Positions 9,640 to 17,376 of a DNA stretch of 44,609 nucleotides are shown here, one piece after another (position 1 is the first letter of the stretch; every line of letters begins with the position of its first letter). The stretch is from positions 1-44,609 of the IMG/VR virus record IMGVR_UViG_3300008740_000015; one strand, given 5' to 3'. A model generated the notes under the pieces. The model was given only the letters and a program-made list of their open reading frames with translations, was not told the origin of the DNA and did not search any database. Source of the stretch: a virus. Both the position numbers and the translations under genes were made by a program.

Positions 9640-9998
9640 TATTCTTCTTCCTCCTCTTTTTTAGGTGGTAATTGTAAGCTTTTTATATCATTTAGAAGTT
9701 GTTCTTTTTCTTCTTCAGAAATTCCAAACCCATTATCTTCATTACCTTCGTTAGCAAATATTCTTTGAAATATAGTAGCTACTTTTATAAGTGCTTCATC
9801 ATTTTTAATACCTAATTCCATATACTCTTTAATTAAGGGTACAATTAAAGTAGCATCTCCTATGTCCTGTACTAGAGGTTTTAATTCAGAAATTAAAGCA
9901 GATATTTGGTCTTCTTTTTTCTTTTGATTGTCGTATATTTCTTTGAGTAAACTTGAATATGTTTTTTTCCCAAAGACTTTTTTTTCTAAGTGACTCAT
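9639..9998 (-). CDS. Acidic helical protein upstream of the spike gene
   Basis: The 119 residues are mostly helical (residues 12-85), and the protein ends in a Lys-then-Glu tail (PPKKEEEEE). No domain is recognised. The stop overlaps the start of the gp5-like gene (TAATG), so it is translated with the hub. It could be a baseplate-assembly factor. A TATTTATAA motif lies 20 nt before the ATG, so this gene probably heads the baseplate transcription unit. Confidence 0.7.
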   Translation of the reverse strand: MSHLEKKVFGKKTYSSLLKEIYDNQKKKEDQISALISELKPLVQDIGDATLIVPLIKEYMELGIKNDEALIKVATIFQRIFANEGNEDNGFGISEEEKEQLLNDIKSLQLPPKKEEEEE

Positions 9999-10018
9999 AT
10001 TTATGGGGTTTTTGTTGG

Positions 10019-10027
10019 TTATAAATA
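10019..10027 (-). promoter_or_regulatory. TATTTATAA motif before the baseplate operon
   Basis: The coding strand carries TATTTATAAC 20 nt before the ATG at 9998 and directly after the stop of the sigma-factor gene. A position at the head of a late operon makes a late-promoter role plausible. Confidence 0.45.
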
Positions 10028-10034
10028 TGAAAAA

Positions 10035-10766
10035 TTAATTTTTTTCAAAATCAATATATCCTGTCTCTAAGTAAAATATATAACTTCCTTTAAATAAATC
10101 ATATAACTTATTTGCTATTTTTGTAATCTTGGGTGTTTTTACTTCTAACCCGTTAGTAGCCATTATTTCCCTAATATAAATATATAAAGCTTTTTTGTTA
10201 AATATTTCTATACTTTCTCTTTTTCTAAATAATTCTAGTATGGCGTCTGCTATTTTAGCATCGTTTCCTTTTGGAAAAAAATCTTCAAAATTTTCCTCAA
10301 CGTATTTAATGTAATTATCTATAAAATGAGATAAATTATCTACTATTCTTTCATCTTCTAAATTATAAGAATAGGTTTCATCCTTATATAAATCATCTAC
10401 TGGTGCTGATTTTAATCGTTTTGAATAGTTTTTGTTGTTATATATTATAAGCCAATTCTTAACTATAGTACCAAAATATGAATATGCTTTAGCCCCTTTG
10501 TCTGGGTTGAATAAATGCATTTTGGTTAATAAAAATGTTATTATCTCGTGTTGTAAATGTTCTATATTATCTACTTCAGTATAATAAAACTTAAATGTAT
10601 GGATTATATTTTCTGTTAGTTTAAAAAAGGGATAATGAATTTCATCCCTGTAAATATCACTCCTAACCTCAGGGTTAGGTTCATTGTTATATCTAACTAT
10701 AGCTGCTTCAGTGTCTTTAGTGAAGTAGTTTTTAGATTTAGGTCTTCGTTTTTTTGCCACAATCAC
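10035..10766 (-). CDS. gp55-like late-transcription sigma factor
   Basis: The 243-residue protein matches the T4 gp55 family: an N-terminal RRPKSKNYFTKDTEAAIVRY, then residues 39-75 (YRDEIHYPFFKLTENIIHTF) and residues 83-115 with HLQHEIITFLLTKMHLFNPD and KAYSYFGTIVKNWLI, the sigma region 2-like helices. T4 gp55 is 185 residues; the extra length is a C-terminal helical part. In T4, gp55 joins RNA polymerase with gp33 and the gp45 clamp to read late promoters. The start overlaps the upstream membrane-protein gene by 4 nt. Confidence 0.88.
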   Translation of the reverse strand: MIVAKKRRPKSKNYFTKDTEAAIVRYNNEPNPEVRSDIYRDEIHYPFFKLTENIIHTFKFYYTEVDNIEHLQHEIITFLLTKMHLFNPDKGAKAYSYFGTIVKNWLIIYNNKNYSKRLKSAPVDDLYKDETYSYNLEDERIVDNLSHFIDNYIKYVEENFEDFFPKGNDAKIADAILELFRKRESIEIFNKKALYIYIREIMATNGLEVKTPKITKIANKLYDLFKGSYIFYLETGYIDFEKN

Positions 10767-11047
10767 TTTAATCTTTTTACTTTAAAATCGTTTAATATTT
10801 TTTGAATTTCTTGTACTGATTTGAAGAACTGACCCACTTCATCATCTGATTTAAATACTCCGCTGTGGTCTATTTCTTTTAATTTTTTATCTGAGGCTTC
10901 TATTACTTTAGAAATTCTATCAAGGTATTCAAGATACCCAACAAGAATGTCCTCTTGTTTTTCATTCTTCTTGAGGAGATTAAAAGTCGTGAAACCAAAT
11001 ATCACGACTAAAACCGATAAAACGGAAATAATGGTTATAGTAATCAT
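10763..11047 (-). CDS. Small membrane protein with N-terminal anchor and coiled coil
   Basis: Residues 2-25 (ITIISVLSVLVVIFGFTTF) form one transmembrane segment, and the remaining 70 residues are a charged, helical tail. Family not recognised. It overlaps the HD-hydrolase gene upstream by 4 nt (ATGA) and the sigma gene downstream by 4 nt, so all three are translationally coupled. Orientation is probably N-out with a cytoplasmic tail, by the Lys/Glu after the anchor. Confidence 0.75.
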   Translation of the reverse strand: MITITIISVLSVLVVIFGFTTFNLLKKNEKQEDILVGYLEYLDRISKVIEASDKKLKEIDHSGVFKSDDEVGQFFKSVQEIQKILNDFKVKRLK

Positions 11048-11805
11048 AAATTATCTAACATGCTTTTTAACCCCTCACTTTTAATTGAGCTGAGTGCTTT
11101 ATTTTTTGAGTTGGTTTTGTTGTTTACTTTGAAATTGTTCTTTGGTTTGTCTTCCTTACCAAATTTTGGTAACCATTCTTTTTCGAATTCTATTCTTGAT
11201 GCCATTAAATCTGCTTGATGAATTATAAATACGAGAGAAGTTCGAGGTTTTAACTCTGGCATATAGTTTTTTAAATAAGGTTCATTTGCTGGATCATATA
11301 ACCCATCATGTAAACGAATAGATAACCATTCATTCTGGGTTAATTTAATATCGTTATCAACTAAAAGTTTAATGGATCGTTCAGGAACTGACATATAAGC
11401 AATTGAATTATTAAACTTATACATTTCACCCAAATTCTTTTTTCTCCATTCATCAGTTGAGGGTTGATGTGCATAGTTATCTTCTTCTCCCATTTTACCT
11501 AAATCATGATTAATAGCTGAGAATACAAGTTCTTCGATTGTATAGTTTTGTTCTGCTCCAAAGTTATACCATACCTTATTAATTTCTAAAGCACCTTCTA
11601 TAACTCGATTAACATGATCAACATATCCCCCTGGAAAAGCATTATGGTATGCCTTTTTATGGGAAGCAGGCATTAACATGATTTCTTCTTCATGTTTTTT
11701 ATAAAACTTTAGGAGTTGGTCTTTTCTAGGGTCTGAAATATAGGTGTTAATATAGCCTATAAATTTTTCCCAATTAGATTGTATTTGCTCTGCTGTTAAT
11801 TCCAT
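11044..11805 (-). CDS. HD-domain phosphohydrolase
   Basis: The 253-residue protein carries the HD signature: first His in GGYVDHVNRVIEGAL (about residue 63), the HD pair in SAINHDLGKMG (about residue 94), and a late Asp in IIHQADLMASRIEFE (about residue 199). HD enzymes use these residues to bind metal and hydrolyse phosphate esters such as nucleotides. Similar proteins are common in marine T4-like phages, where the substrate is generally unknown. The C-terminal 45 residues are Lys/Asn-rich. It is coupled to genes on both sides. Confidence 0.82.
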   Translation of the reverse strand: MELTAEQIQSNWEKFIGYINTYISDPRKDQLLKFYKKHEEEIMLMPASHKKAYHNAFPGGYVDHVNRVIEGALEINKVWYNFGAEQNYTIEELVFSAINHDLGKMGEEDNYAHQPSTDEWRKKNLGEMYKFNNSIAYMSVPERSIKLLVDNDIKLTQNEWLSIRLHDGLYDPANEPYLKNYMPELKPRTSLVFIIHQADLMASRIEFEKEWLPKFGKEDKPKNNFKVNNKTNSKNKALSSIKSEGLKSMLDNL

Positions 11806-11972
11806 TATTCTCTTTCTATTATATCACTTAAATCTTGAACGATTTGATTAATTTCTCTCTGAGTGGAGTTAATTTCTTCTTTACTACCACCTCTGTGAAT
11901 ATTCATGTCAAGCTTTTTTAGTAAACCATTCAGTTTTTGGAGGCGATTTTGTGCCAATTGTTTATTTCTCAT
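11805..11972 (-). CDS. Small helical protein (55 residues)
   Basis: The ORF runs ATG at 11972 to TAA at 11805, and the stop shares a base with the start of the HD-hydrolase gene (TAATG). The product begins MRNKQLAQNRLQKLNGLLKK and is predicted to be two charged helices separated by HRGGSKEE. The coupling and the even codon use support a real gene. Function unknown; a small regulator or assembly factor is possible. Confidence 0.7.
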   Translation of the reverse strand: MRNKQLAQNRLQKLNGLLKKLDMNIHRGGSKEEINSTQREINQIVQDLSDIIERE

Positions 11973-12036
11973 AAATTATCTATTAGTTAATCTTAACCCA
12001 CTGTGGTAACCCTATCACCGGGTCACGTTTTTTTAT

Positions 12037-12044
12037 TTATACGT
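12037..12044 (-). promoter_or_regulatory. T4-type late -10 box TATAAATA
   Basis: On the coding strand the sequence is CGTATAAATAAAAAAACG, which contains a perfect T4 late promoter -10 box (TATAAATA). It lies about 65 nt before the 55-residue gene. The leader between them contains a GTGACCC/GGGTTAC stem. It could drive the 11.97-10.0 kb genes, including the late sigma factor itself. Confidence 0.4.
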
Positions 12045-12084
12045 TTTGGGGTTTCTAACAAACCCGTATCCATAATGTACTAAT

Positions 12085-12537
12085 TTAGGATTCGGGAGCC
12101 AAATTATCTTCAAGAAAAAGTTGGATTTTGTTAAGAAAGGCGCATTTCTCGTATTCTTCATAACCTTCAAAGTAATGGGTTGCCAATTTTAATGCAGTAA
12201 TTAAGTAATCACTATTTCTAAGTAATAAACTTTCTTTCCAACATTGGTCATCTAATTCACAATCTTTAATGTACTCCCAAGCTCTATTATAAGCCATAAA
12301 TTCTCCAGCTTCTTCAATTTCATGAAGATTAAATTCTTCATTTGATTTCTGGAATAATTTAACTACTTGGTTCCTGACATTATTATGGTTTAAGATCATT
12401 TTTTCAAACATTCCTATGTAATAAGGAGGAGTAGTTTTAAATTCCTCAAATTGGAAATCTACCCCAGACTCTTGCTTAGTTGGAGATCTAAAGTCATCAT
12501 CAGGATTGAATAAATTGAATATACGGTTAATGTCCAT
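12085..12537 (-). CDS. Helical protein of unknown function (150 residues)
   Basis: The sequence starts MDINRIFNLFNPDDDFRSPT and is acidic and helical from residue 35 onward (FEKMILNHNNVRNQVVKLF ...). No domain is recognised. It stands alone between the DUF932 terminator upstream and the putative TATAAATA element downstream. A TATTTATAA motif ends just 2 nt before its ATG, which is too close for an ordinary promoter unless the message is leaderless or the true start is internal. Confidence 0.75.
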   Translation of the reverse strand: MDINRIFNLFNPDDDFRSPTKQESGVDFQFEEFKTTPPYYIGMFEKMILNHNNVRNQVVKLFQKSNEEFNLHEIEEAGEFMAYNRAWEYIKDCELDDQCWKESLLLRNSDYLITALKLATHYFEGYEEYEKCAFLNKIQLFLEDNLAPES

Positions 12538-12539
12538 GC

Positions 12540-12548
12540 TTATAAATA
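12540..12548 (-). promoter_or_regulatory. TATTTATAA motif at the start of the 150-residue gene
   Basis: The coding strand reads AATATTTATAAGCATG, so the motif ends 2 nt before the start codon. This placement weakens a pure promoter reading and keeps a translation-start role open. Confidence 0.3.
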
Positions 12549-12583
12549 TTAAAAAAATATTTTAGTATGGCAAGTTATTTTAG

Positions 12584-12610
12584 AAAAAAAAAGCTCCCAT
12601 TCGGGAGCTT
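12584..12610 (-). terminator. Intrinsic terminator of the DUF932 gene
   Basis: A perfect 8-bp stem AAGCTCCC/GGGAGCTT with a 4-nt loop is followed on the minus strand by a run of T. It lies 24 nt after the stop of the DUF932 gene. Confidence 0.85.
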
Positions 12611-12633
12611 ATATTATTTGAAATTTAATTCTA

Positions 12634-13440
12634 TTATGAAACGTACTCTAACGCTAAATCAAATAATTCTTTATTGATCTTTTGGTCTTGTTTGAAATTT
12701 TTAATTTGACGAGCTTTACGAACTTTACTCCCAATTGAATATTCAAAATCACCTTCAATGATTTTTTCTTGAACTACATTAAAAATTGACCATAAATCAT
12801 TTCCACAATCTTCTTCACGAACTGGGTTTAATAATTCAATAACATCAATTTTAATTCTCTTCAATTCATCCTTTGTAAATCGAGTTCCAAGAGCTTTTTT
12901 AGCAAAATCAACAGCTTTTTCTTGTTCTAAATCTATGGATTTCATTTTATTCATTGACTCAACAGTTAATGGTAATTTCTCAACCATTTCTCTAATTTGA
13001 ACTTGCAATTCCTCAAATGAATAACCCATATGTCTCATTTTAACATCTTCAAATTGAGTTTCCGAAATAACCAAACCATTTTCACAAACCATTCTAAACA
13101 ATCCCGCAGTGAAAGTAAAACTATTTTTACCATCATGACTATTTGTTAACAAAATTTGTGGAAAAACTGTATCACCATCATTTCCATTAATGACAACATC
13201 AGGATTCCTAAATACAACTAAATGTTTCTGAACACCTCTTGTTGAGCTTGTACGAGCAGCAACTTGCTTAGCATCAACAACATCCCAACCTAGTGTTCTC
13301 ATATCATTGATAACTTTAGTTGTAGGAATGTGAGTGTAATGTTTTGAAACTTCTTTTGATGGCTTTTGAGTAAACACTGAAGGTGCTTGTTCTTTAATTT
13401 GCTCATCACTTAAAAATTCTACTTTACTTAAATCTAACAT
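12634..13440 (-). CDS. DUF932 family protein
   Basis: The 268-residue protein shows the DUF932 core: residues 95-135 with VFPQILLTNSHDGKNSFTFT and LFRMVCENGLVIS, preceded by HLVVFRNPDV. The family is widespread in phages and plasmids; its activity is not established. It has its own early-type promoter upstream and an intrinsic terminator downstream, so it is a single-gene unit. The ATG at 13440 follows an A-rich leader ending AAAGTAT. Confidence 0.88.
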   Translation of the reverse strand: MLDLSKVEFLSDEQIKEQAPSVFTQKPSKEVSKHYTHIPTTKVINDMRTLGWDVVDAKQVAARTSSTRGVQKHLVVFRNPDVVINGNDGDTVFPQILLTNSHDGKNSFTFTAGLFRMVCENGLVISETQFEDVKMRHMGYSFEELQVQIREMVEKLPLTVESMNKMKSIDLEQEKAVDFAKKALGTRFTKDELKRIKIDVIELLNPVREEDCGNDLWSIFNVVQEKIIEGDFEYSIGSKVRKARQIKNFKQDQKINKELFDLALEYVS

Positions 13441-13478
13441 ATACTTTATTTTTTATTATTATTTCTTATTTACGTCCG

Positions 13479-13509
13479 TAAATATACGAAAGATTTCCTG
13501 GGACTCCAA
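13479..13509 (-). promoter_or_regulatory. Early-type promoter of the DUF932 gene
   Basis: The -33 TTGG (13509-13506) and the -7 TATATTTA (13486-13479) are 19 nt apart. The TTCGTATATTTACG core is shared with eleven other promoters in the window. A stem (TTTCCTG/CAGGAAA) overlaps the -33 side and could be an operator. Confidence 0.75.
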
Positions 13510-13604
13510 GTCTCCTGCGCAGGAAAGACAAGAGAATGTTAATTACTTTTGTGCGAAAATCAACGCATATTACGCAATATCCACGATATATGCCAATATC
13601 GCGT

Positions 13605-13644
13605 GATAATGCAGTAAATGCGCGTTAAATGCTGTTAATGCGTG
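13605..13644. repeat. Four imperfect 10-nt tandem copies, iteron-like
   Basis: The plus strand reads GATAATGCAG, TAAATGCGCG, TTAAATGCTG, TTAATGCGTG in direct succession. The last copy runs into the end of the membrane-protein gene. The preceding 50 nt hold CACGATAT/ATATCGCGTG inverted sequences. It could be a protein-binding array or replication element. Confidence 0.45.
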
Positions 13645-14021
13645 TCTTTTTTAGTATTAGTGGCTTGAGAATTGATGGAGTTTAAACAATGGTCTTGATC
13701 TATTCTATCTAACATCCACCTTAATATTTGACCTGCTATGGATAATGTATTATCTCTTTGATTTTTTCCAATCACGGAAGAGATGGTTTCTTTAGGATTA
13801 CCAAATTTATACCCCCCATCTCTAATAAAAATAGCATCAAAAAATTCTGCTCCATTTACATTAGCAAATACATCAATTTCTCTAGCTGTACGCCAAAACC
13901 AAACAGACATCATCCTTTTATCCCCTGTAAAGAGATATTTAATAATCATAAAAATAGAAACTATTGGAAGTAATAGATAGAGTAAAATAGAGGCAACAAT
14001 TAAAACAACAAAACCTATCAT
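13635..14021 (-). CDS. Membrane protein coupled to the SiaC-like gene
   Basis: The 128-residue protein has one long or two close N-terminal transmembrane segments (residues 2-32: FVVLIVASILLYLLLPIVSI then FMIIKYLF). A soluble domain of about 95 residues follows with no recognised motif. The start overlaps the stop of the SiaC-like gene by 4 nt. The three overlapping genes (CUB/T9SS, SiaC-like, this) form one module, so it may anchor or sense for the SiaC-like partner. Not related by eye to SiaB or PorX/PorY. Confidence 0.75.
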   Translation of the reverse strand: MIGFVVLIVASILLYLLLPIVSIFMIIKYLFTGDKRMMSVWFWRTAREIDVFANVNGAEFFDAIFIRDGGYKFGNPKETISSVIGKNQRDNTLSIAGQILRWMLDRIDQDHCLNSINSQATNTKKDTH

Positions 14022-14398
14022 ATCTCCATCAAATCCTCTACAAAAATTATGTTAAACTTTGAATTAGGGAAAGCATTTCTAAATAAAGAACCCTCTTCTT
14101 TCATATCATCATCATCTTCTTCATAATACCAATTGATAACAAGATTTCTAGCAGACCCATCTATTTTTTTAATCATATGGTAAATATATTTAGTAGAAAC
14201 AGAATTCATAATTTCTAATGCTAAGTCAATGGTTATAACCGCCCCTTCCATATATTCTGAGCATTTTTCCAATTCTTCTAGGATAGGATTATAAAAAGTT
14301 GAGGGGTGTTCAGGGTATGATTTACCTTTAATAGTTAGGGTACAATTTTCTTTATCTAATTTAACATAGGGTTTATTCCCTAAGGCTTTTATTTCCAT
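14018..14398 (-). CDS. SiaC-like (DUF1987) regulatory protein
   Basis: The 126-residue protein carries the DUF1987/SiaC pattern: residues 20-48 (CTLTIKGKSYPEHPSTFYNP ...), residues 55-75 (VITIDLALEIMNSVSTKYIY) and residues 85-110 (LVINWYYEEDDDDMKEEGSL). In Pseudomonas, SiaC is a switch protein that activates the diguanylate cyclase SiaD and is controlled by phosphorylation via SiaB and the phosphatase SiaA; the family is common in Bacteroidota. The phosphorylated Thr in this protein cannot be assigned by eye. It is coupled (TAATG) to the secreted CUB gene upstream. Confidence 0.82.
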   Translation of the reverse strand: MEIKALGNKPYVKLDKENCTLTIKGKSYPEHPSTFYNPILEELEKCSEYMEGAVITIDLALEIMNSVSTKYIYHMIKKIDGSARNLVINWYYEEDDDDMKEEGSLFRNAFPNSKFNIIFVEDLMEI

Positions 14399-15969
14399 TA
14401 TTTCTTTATAAATTTACCTTCACCATTTAAATTATCACTTTTTGATCTTACTATATAATATCCGGGGACAAATTTCTGTATGTTTATATTAAATTCTTCT
14501 AATTCACCTATATAAAACATTTTATACACTTCTTCACCTTTTGAATTATATATTTTTACATCATGGTTTATTGGGTGGTCATTTGGATAAACTAATTCTA
14601 AATGTATATTATCAATTGCTGGATTAGGGACTATATGTAAACCAACAGTGTGTTCATTTGAAACTTCTACTGATATTGGGTTGAATACTTCAAATTTCCC
14701 ATCATAATCAGTTTGTGATAATCTATAATAAGATAATCCAAGATGGGGATTATGGTCTACTAAATTATAACTCATTTCCATATTATTATTTCCTGCTCCA
14801 TTAATATTATCAACAACTTCCCATTCCCTACAATCTAAACTTCTTTCAATAGTGAAATAATCATTATTTACTTGAGATGCAACAACCCAATTTAAATTAA
14901 CATTATTATTATCATTAACTTCTCCTGTAAACGACATTAAAACAATAGGTAAAGCTCCACCCCCTCCAAATCCAAACCTCATATTAGGTCTTAAAGAATT
15001 TCTAAACCCTGATGGTCCTGGAAATGCTCCATCAGCATAATTATATACAACTGTATTTGCTCTAGAAGTGTATCTATATTGAGGGTATGCACTTACCCAT
15101 GAACCATCTTCATTTACAGTTTTAACTAATAATCCTTCTAACCCATTATAAACAAAAGGAGCATCTAATGTAATAGTATTCCATCCTTGAACCCATTTAA
15201 TATCTCCCGCATACACCAATGTCCAATCTGTCCATGGGCCACTACCATCTGTGGGTTCTATTCCATCAGGAAACATATTAGCAGAGGTATGTGCTAAATA
15301 TATTTTTTGATTGTTCATAGTTAAATCAATATCATTTACCACATCAAATGAAATGCTCTCTATTATAATAGGAACTCCCATATCTGCTTGACCCCACATT
15401 AAACCAGACCATGAATAATCATAATAACCATATGATGGTACTCTGCCGTCTGTTGATTGAGAATTTCTATCTCCCAATTCAATAGTCCATAATGGATCTA
15501 TTACACTAACATCTATTTTAAATCCTGCATCTGTAACTGAAAAGTCTGAAGACCATAATAATGTAACGGCTCCTGTTGGATGTGTTGATTGAACAACATC
15601 TGGTAAATCTGTACCACAATATTTACCAATTAACGTAGTAAAATCATCTCCATCATAAACTTCTAAATAATCGTAATTACAAGATGAATGGTTTTCAACT
15701 CTAAATTCAACAAATCTTAAATAAATTTTATCACTGGTTTGGTCTGTAGGATATATTGTTAATGCTCCTAAACCATTATTAGTATAATTTCCACCTACAT
15801 CCCCATCATCATATAAGATTCCATCATCAACAGTCCAAGTATACCAATTCCCATCAACAGGCATGAGGGTTACTGTTGGTTGGGCGCAAGTTTGATACCC
15901 ACCAATAAACATTGCTAAAAGGATTATTATTAAAGTGTAAAAGCTGTATTTTTTTGAATTTGTTTCCAT
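14398..15969 (-). CDS. Secreted CUB-domain protein with type A T9SS sorting domain
   Basis: The order is signal peptide (residues about 8-29, LIIILLAMFIGGYQTCAQ), then a CUB domain (about 30-155, with FRVENHSSCNYDYLEVYDGD and YCGTDLP). A beta-rich middle follows, then a host-like segment ALPIVLMSFTGEVNDNNNVN with NNDYFTIERS and YYRLSQTDYDG (about 340-435). It ends in a T9SS type A sorting domain (about 441-523: IVPNPAIDNIHLEL ... YYIVRSKS ... GKFIKK). T9SS exports such proteins across the Bacteroidota outer membrane. The gene looks acquired from a host. A TATTTATAA motif 9 nt upstream suggests late expression. Confidence 0.9.
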   Translation of the reverse strand: METNSKKYSFYTLIIILLAMFIGGYQTCAQPTVTLMPVDGNWYTWTVDDGILYDDGDVGGNYTNNGLGALTIYPTDQTSDKIYLRFVEFRVENHSSCNYDYLEVYDGDDFTTLIGKYCGTDLPDVVQSTHPTGAVTLLWSSDFSVTDAGFKIDVSVIDPLWTIELGDRNSQSTDGRVPSYGYYDYSWSGLMWGQADMGVPIIIESISFDVVNDIDLTMNNQKIYLAHTSANMFPDGIEPTDGSGPWTDWTLVYAGDIKWVQGWNTITLDAPFVYNGLEGLLVKTVNEDGSWVSAYPQYRYTSRANTVVYNYADGAFPGPSGFRNSLRPNMRFGFGGGGALPIVLMSFTGEVNDNNNVNLNWVVASQVNNDYFTIERSLDCREWEVVDNINGAGNNNMEMSYNLVDHNPHLGLSYYRLSQTDYDGKFEVFNPISVEVSNEHTVGLHIVPNPAIDNIHLELVYPNDHPINHDVKIYNSKGEEVYKMFYIGELEEFNINIQKFVPGYYIVRSKSDNLNGEGKFIKK

Positions 15970-15978
15970 AATTATTTG

Positions 15979-15987
15979 TTATAAATA
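15979..15987 (-). promoter_or_regulatory. TATTTATAA motif before the CUB/T9SS gene
   Basis: The coding strand reads CATATTTATAACAAATAATT and then ATG; the motif ends 9 nt before the start. Confidence 0.4.
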
Positions 15988-16063
15988 TGGATAATATACT
16001 AAGGAACTTTACTAATTCCAAAGTATCTTGGGATAAGCATGATAAATCGACAGATATTCGGGA

Positions 16064-16240
16064 TTAAGCTTTGGGAGAGGGGTTTTCTCTATATTTTTCT
16101 ATTGCCTTTTCTATCAACCTCTCACAAATCTCCCCACTTTCTAAATCTTCAATTTTAGTAGTTTTACTTACTTCAATTTTGATTTTACGATGAGCATCTA
16201 AAACCCCTTGTATGTAGCATATTAATTCGTTGTGAGTCAT
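16064..16240 (-). CDS. Small helical protein (58 residues)
   Basis: The ORF runs ATG at 16240 to TAA at 16064. The start sits inside the stop of the leader-bearing gene upstream (ATGA). The product begins MTHNELICYIQGVLDAHRKI and ends in a Lys/Glu-rich helix (EKAIEKYRENPSPKA). No leader and no recognised domain. It is the last gene of the 17.8-16.1 kb operon. Confidence 0.7.
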   Translation of the reverse strand: MTHNELICYIQGVLDAHRKIKIEVSKTTKIEDLESGEICERLIEKAIEKYRENPSPKA

Positions 16241-16548
16241 TTTTTATTTAAATGTGGGAACATAGCATGAAGACCTTTATTTAAATTCTCCATTTTATTA
16301 AGAATATCAATTACCTGGTAGTTATCAGGAACCATACCTGCTAATTTATCTCCTTGGGGTTTATTAACATACTTACCTAATACTTCAATTAATCTCTCCA
16401 TATGAGAAGCACCATTTCTCAATGTTTTTTGAGTTAACAATAATTGCCTCATAATTTCACTTACATCACCTGCACTCCACTGTTCATTTTCAACAATAGA
16501 TTTACTAAGTTCTTCTTTGATGATTTTCCTTAGTTGTGATCTTTTCAT
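16237..16548 (-). CDS. Leader-bearing small protein, probable capsid cargo
   Basis: The N-terminus MKRSQLRKIIKEELSKSIVE is the type 1 leader. It contains IIKE and ends IVE, both matching the (I/L/V)-x-E cut site of T4-type prohead proteases. The remaining 80 residues are helical (LLLTQKTLRNGASHMERLIE). In T4, internal head proteins carry a similar short N-terminal targeting peptide that is removed. Function of the mature part unknown. Confidence 0.75.
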   Translation of the reverse strand: MKRSQLRKIIKEELSKSIVENEQWSAGDVSEIMRQLLLTQKTLRNGASHMERLIEVLGKYVNKPQGDKLAGMVPDNYQVIDILNKMENLNKGLHAMFPHLNKK

Positions 16549-16556
16549 AATTTATT

Positions 16557-16877
16557 TTATCTAATATGTGTACCGTATCCTCTTATAAGGGCTTCACTTT
16601 CTAATGCAGCCTCAACTTTTTGATCATCCATCCCTTGGATATATAAATACACCTCTCTACCATCCTCAGGATTTCCAATATTCCAACCCTCTTCATTAAT
16701 CAATTTTTCAATAGTTGCAATATATGCTTGGGTATCCATACCCTTTAATTTATTAATAAGTTCTTGTCTAAGATCTAATTGTAAATTTAAGAAATGATGT
16801 TTTAAAGGGTTAATACCTTCATTTAGTGCTCCTTTAAGTTCTTCTCTAATGATTTTTCTTAGTTGTGATTTTTTCAT
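16557..16877 (-). CDS. Leader-bearing small protein
   Basis: The leader is MKKSQLRKIIREELKGALNE, with IIRE and ALNE|G as candidate cut sites. The rest (about 85 residues) is helical, with KLKGMDTQAYIATIEKLIN. No recognised fold. It is part of a six-gene tandem set with short spacers or overlaps. Confidence 0.72.
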   Translation of the reverse strand: MKKSQLRKIIREELKGALNEGINPLKHHFLNLQLDLRQELINKLKGMDTQAYIATIEKLINEEGWNIGNPEDGREVYLYIQGMDDQKVEAALESEALIRGYGTHIR

Positions 16878-16879
16878 AA

Positions 16880-17155
16880 TTATCTAGTTTGTTCAAAATG
16901 ATCCCAAAATTGGTCTATTTCTAAATATCTACCGAAATCTTGAGGGAAATAAACAATTTCATCATCATTAAATCTCATTAATGCAACTACATTGTTAATG
17001 AGGTGTGGGGTTTGAGGATTACCCGCTTTTAGGACTGTATATAAGTTACCATCATTCCCTTTTAGGTTAATTCCGGGTTTTATTTCCATAGTATTTTCTT
17101 TTAATACCTTGGAAATTTCTTCTTTGATAATACGTTTTAATTCAGATTTTTTCAT
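16880..17155 (-). CDS. Leader-bearing small protein, beta-rich body
   Basis: The leader is MKKSELKRIIKEEISKVLKE, followed by N, so VLKE|N and IIKE|E are candidate cut sites. The body (residues 25-91) begins KPGINLKGNDGNLYTVLKAG, which is beta-rich and looks like a small barrel. It resembles SH3/KOW-type folds only loosely. Confidence 0.72.
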   Translation of the reverse strand: MKKSELKRIIKEEISKVLKENTMEIKPGINLKGNDGNLYTVLKAGNPQTPHLINNVVALMRFNDDEIVYFPQDFGRYLEIDQFWDHFEQTR

Positions 17156-17376
17156 TATTTATTTTTCAGCTGTTCAAGATCTCTAATAATTTCATTTATT
17201 AAATTAATAATCTCCTCATTATCATATTTCCCAATTATTGAGTTTAATTCCTCAACTTTATCCTCTATCTGGTCCATTAAGTTATAATCCCAACCACCCT
17301 GGTCCATTAAAGCGCCTTCCTTTAATTCTTTTGAGATTTCTTCTTTGATTATTTGTCTTAGTTGTGATCTTTTCAT
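17155..17376 (-). CDS. Leader-bearing small acidic protein
   Basis: The leader is MKRSQLRQIIKEEISKELKE followed by G, with LKE|G as a possible cut. The 50-residue body is acidic and helical (MDQIEDKVEELNSIIGKYDN). The stop meets the start of the next leader gene at 17155. No function recognised. Confidence 0.72.
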   Translation of the reverse strand: MKRSQLRQIIKEEISKELKEGALMDQGGWDYNLMDQIEDKVEELNSIIGKYDNEEIINLINEIIRDLEQLKNK

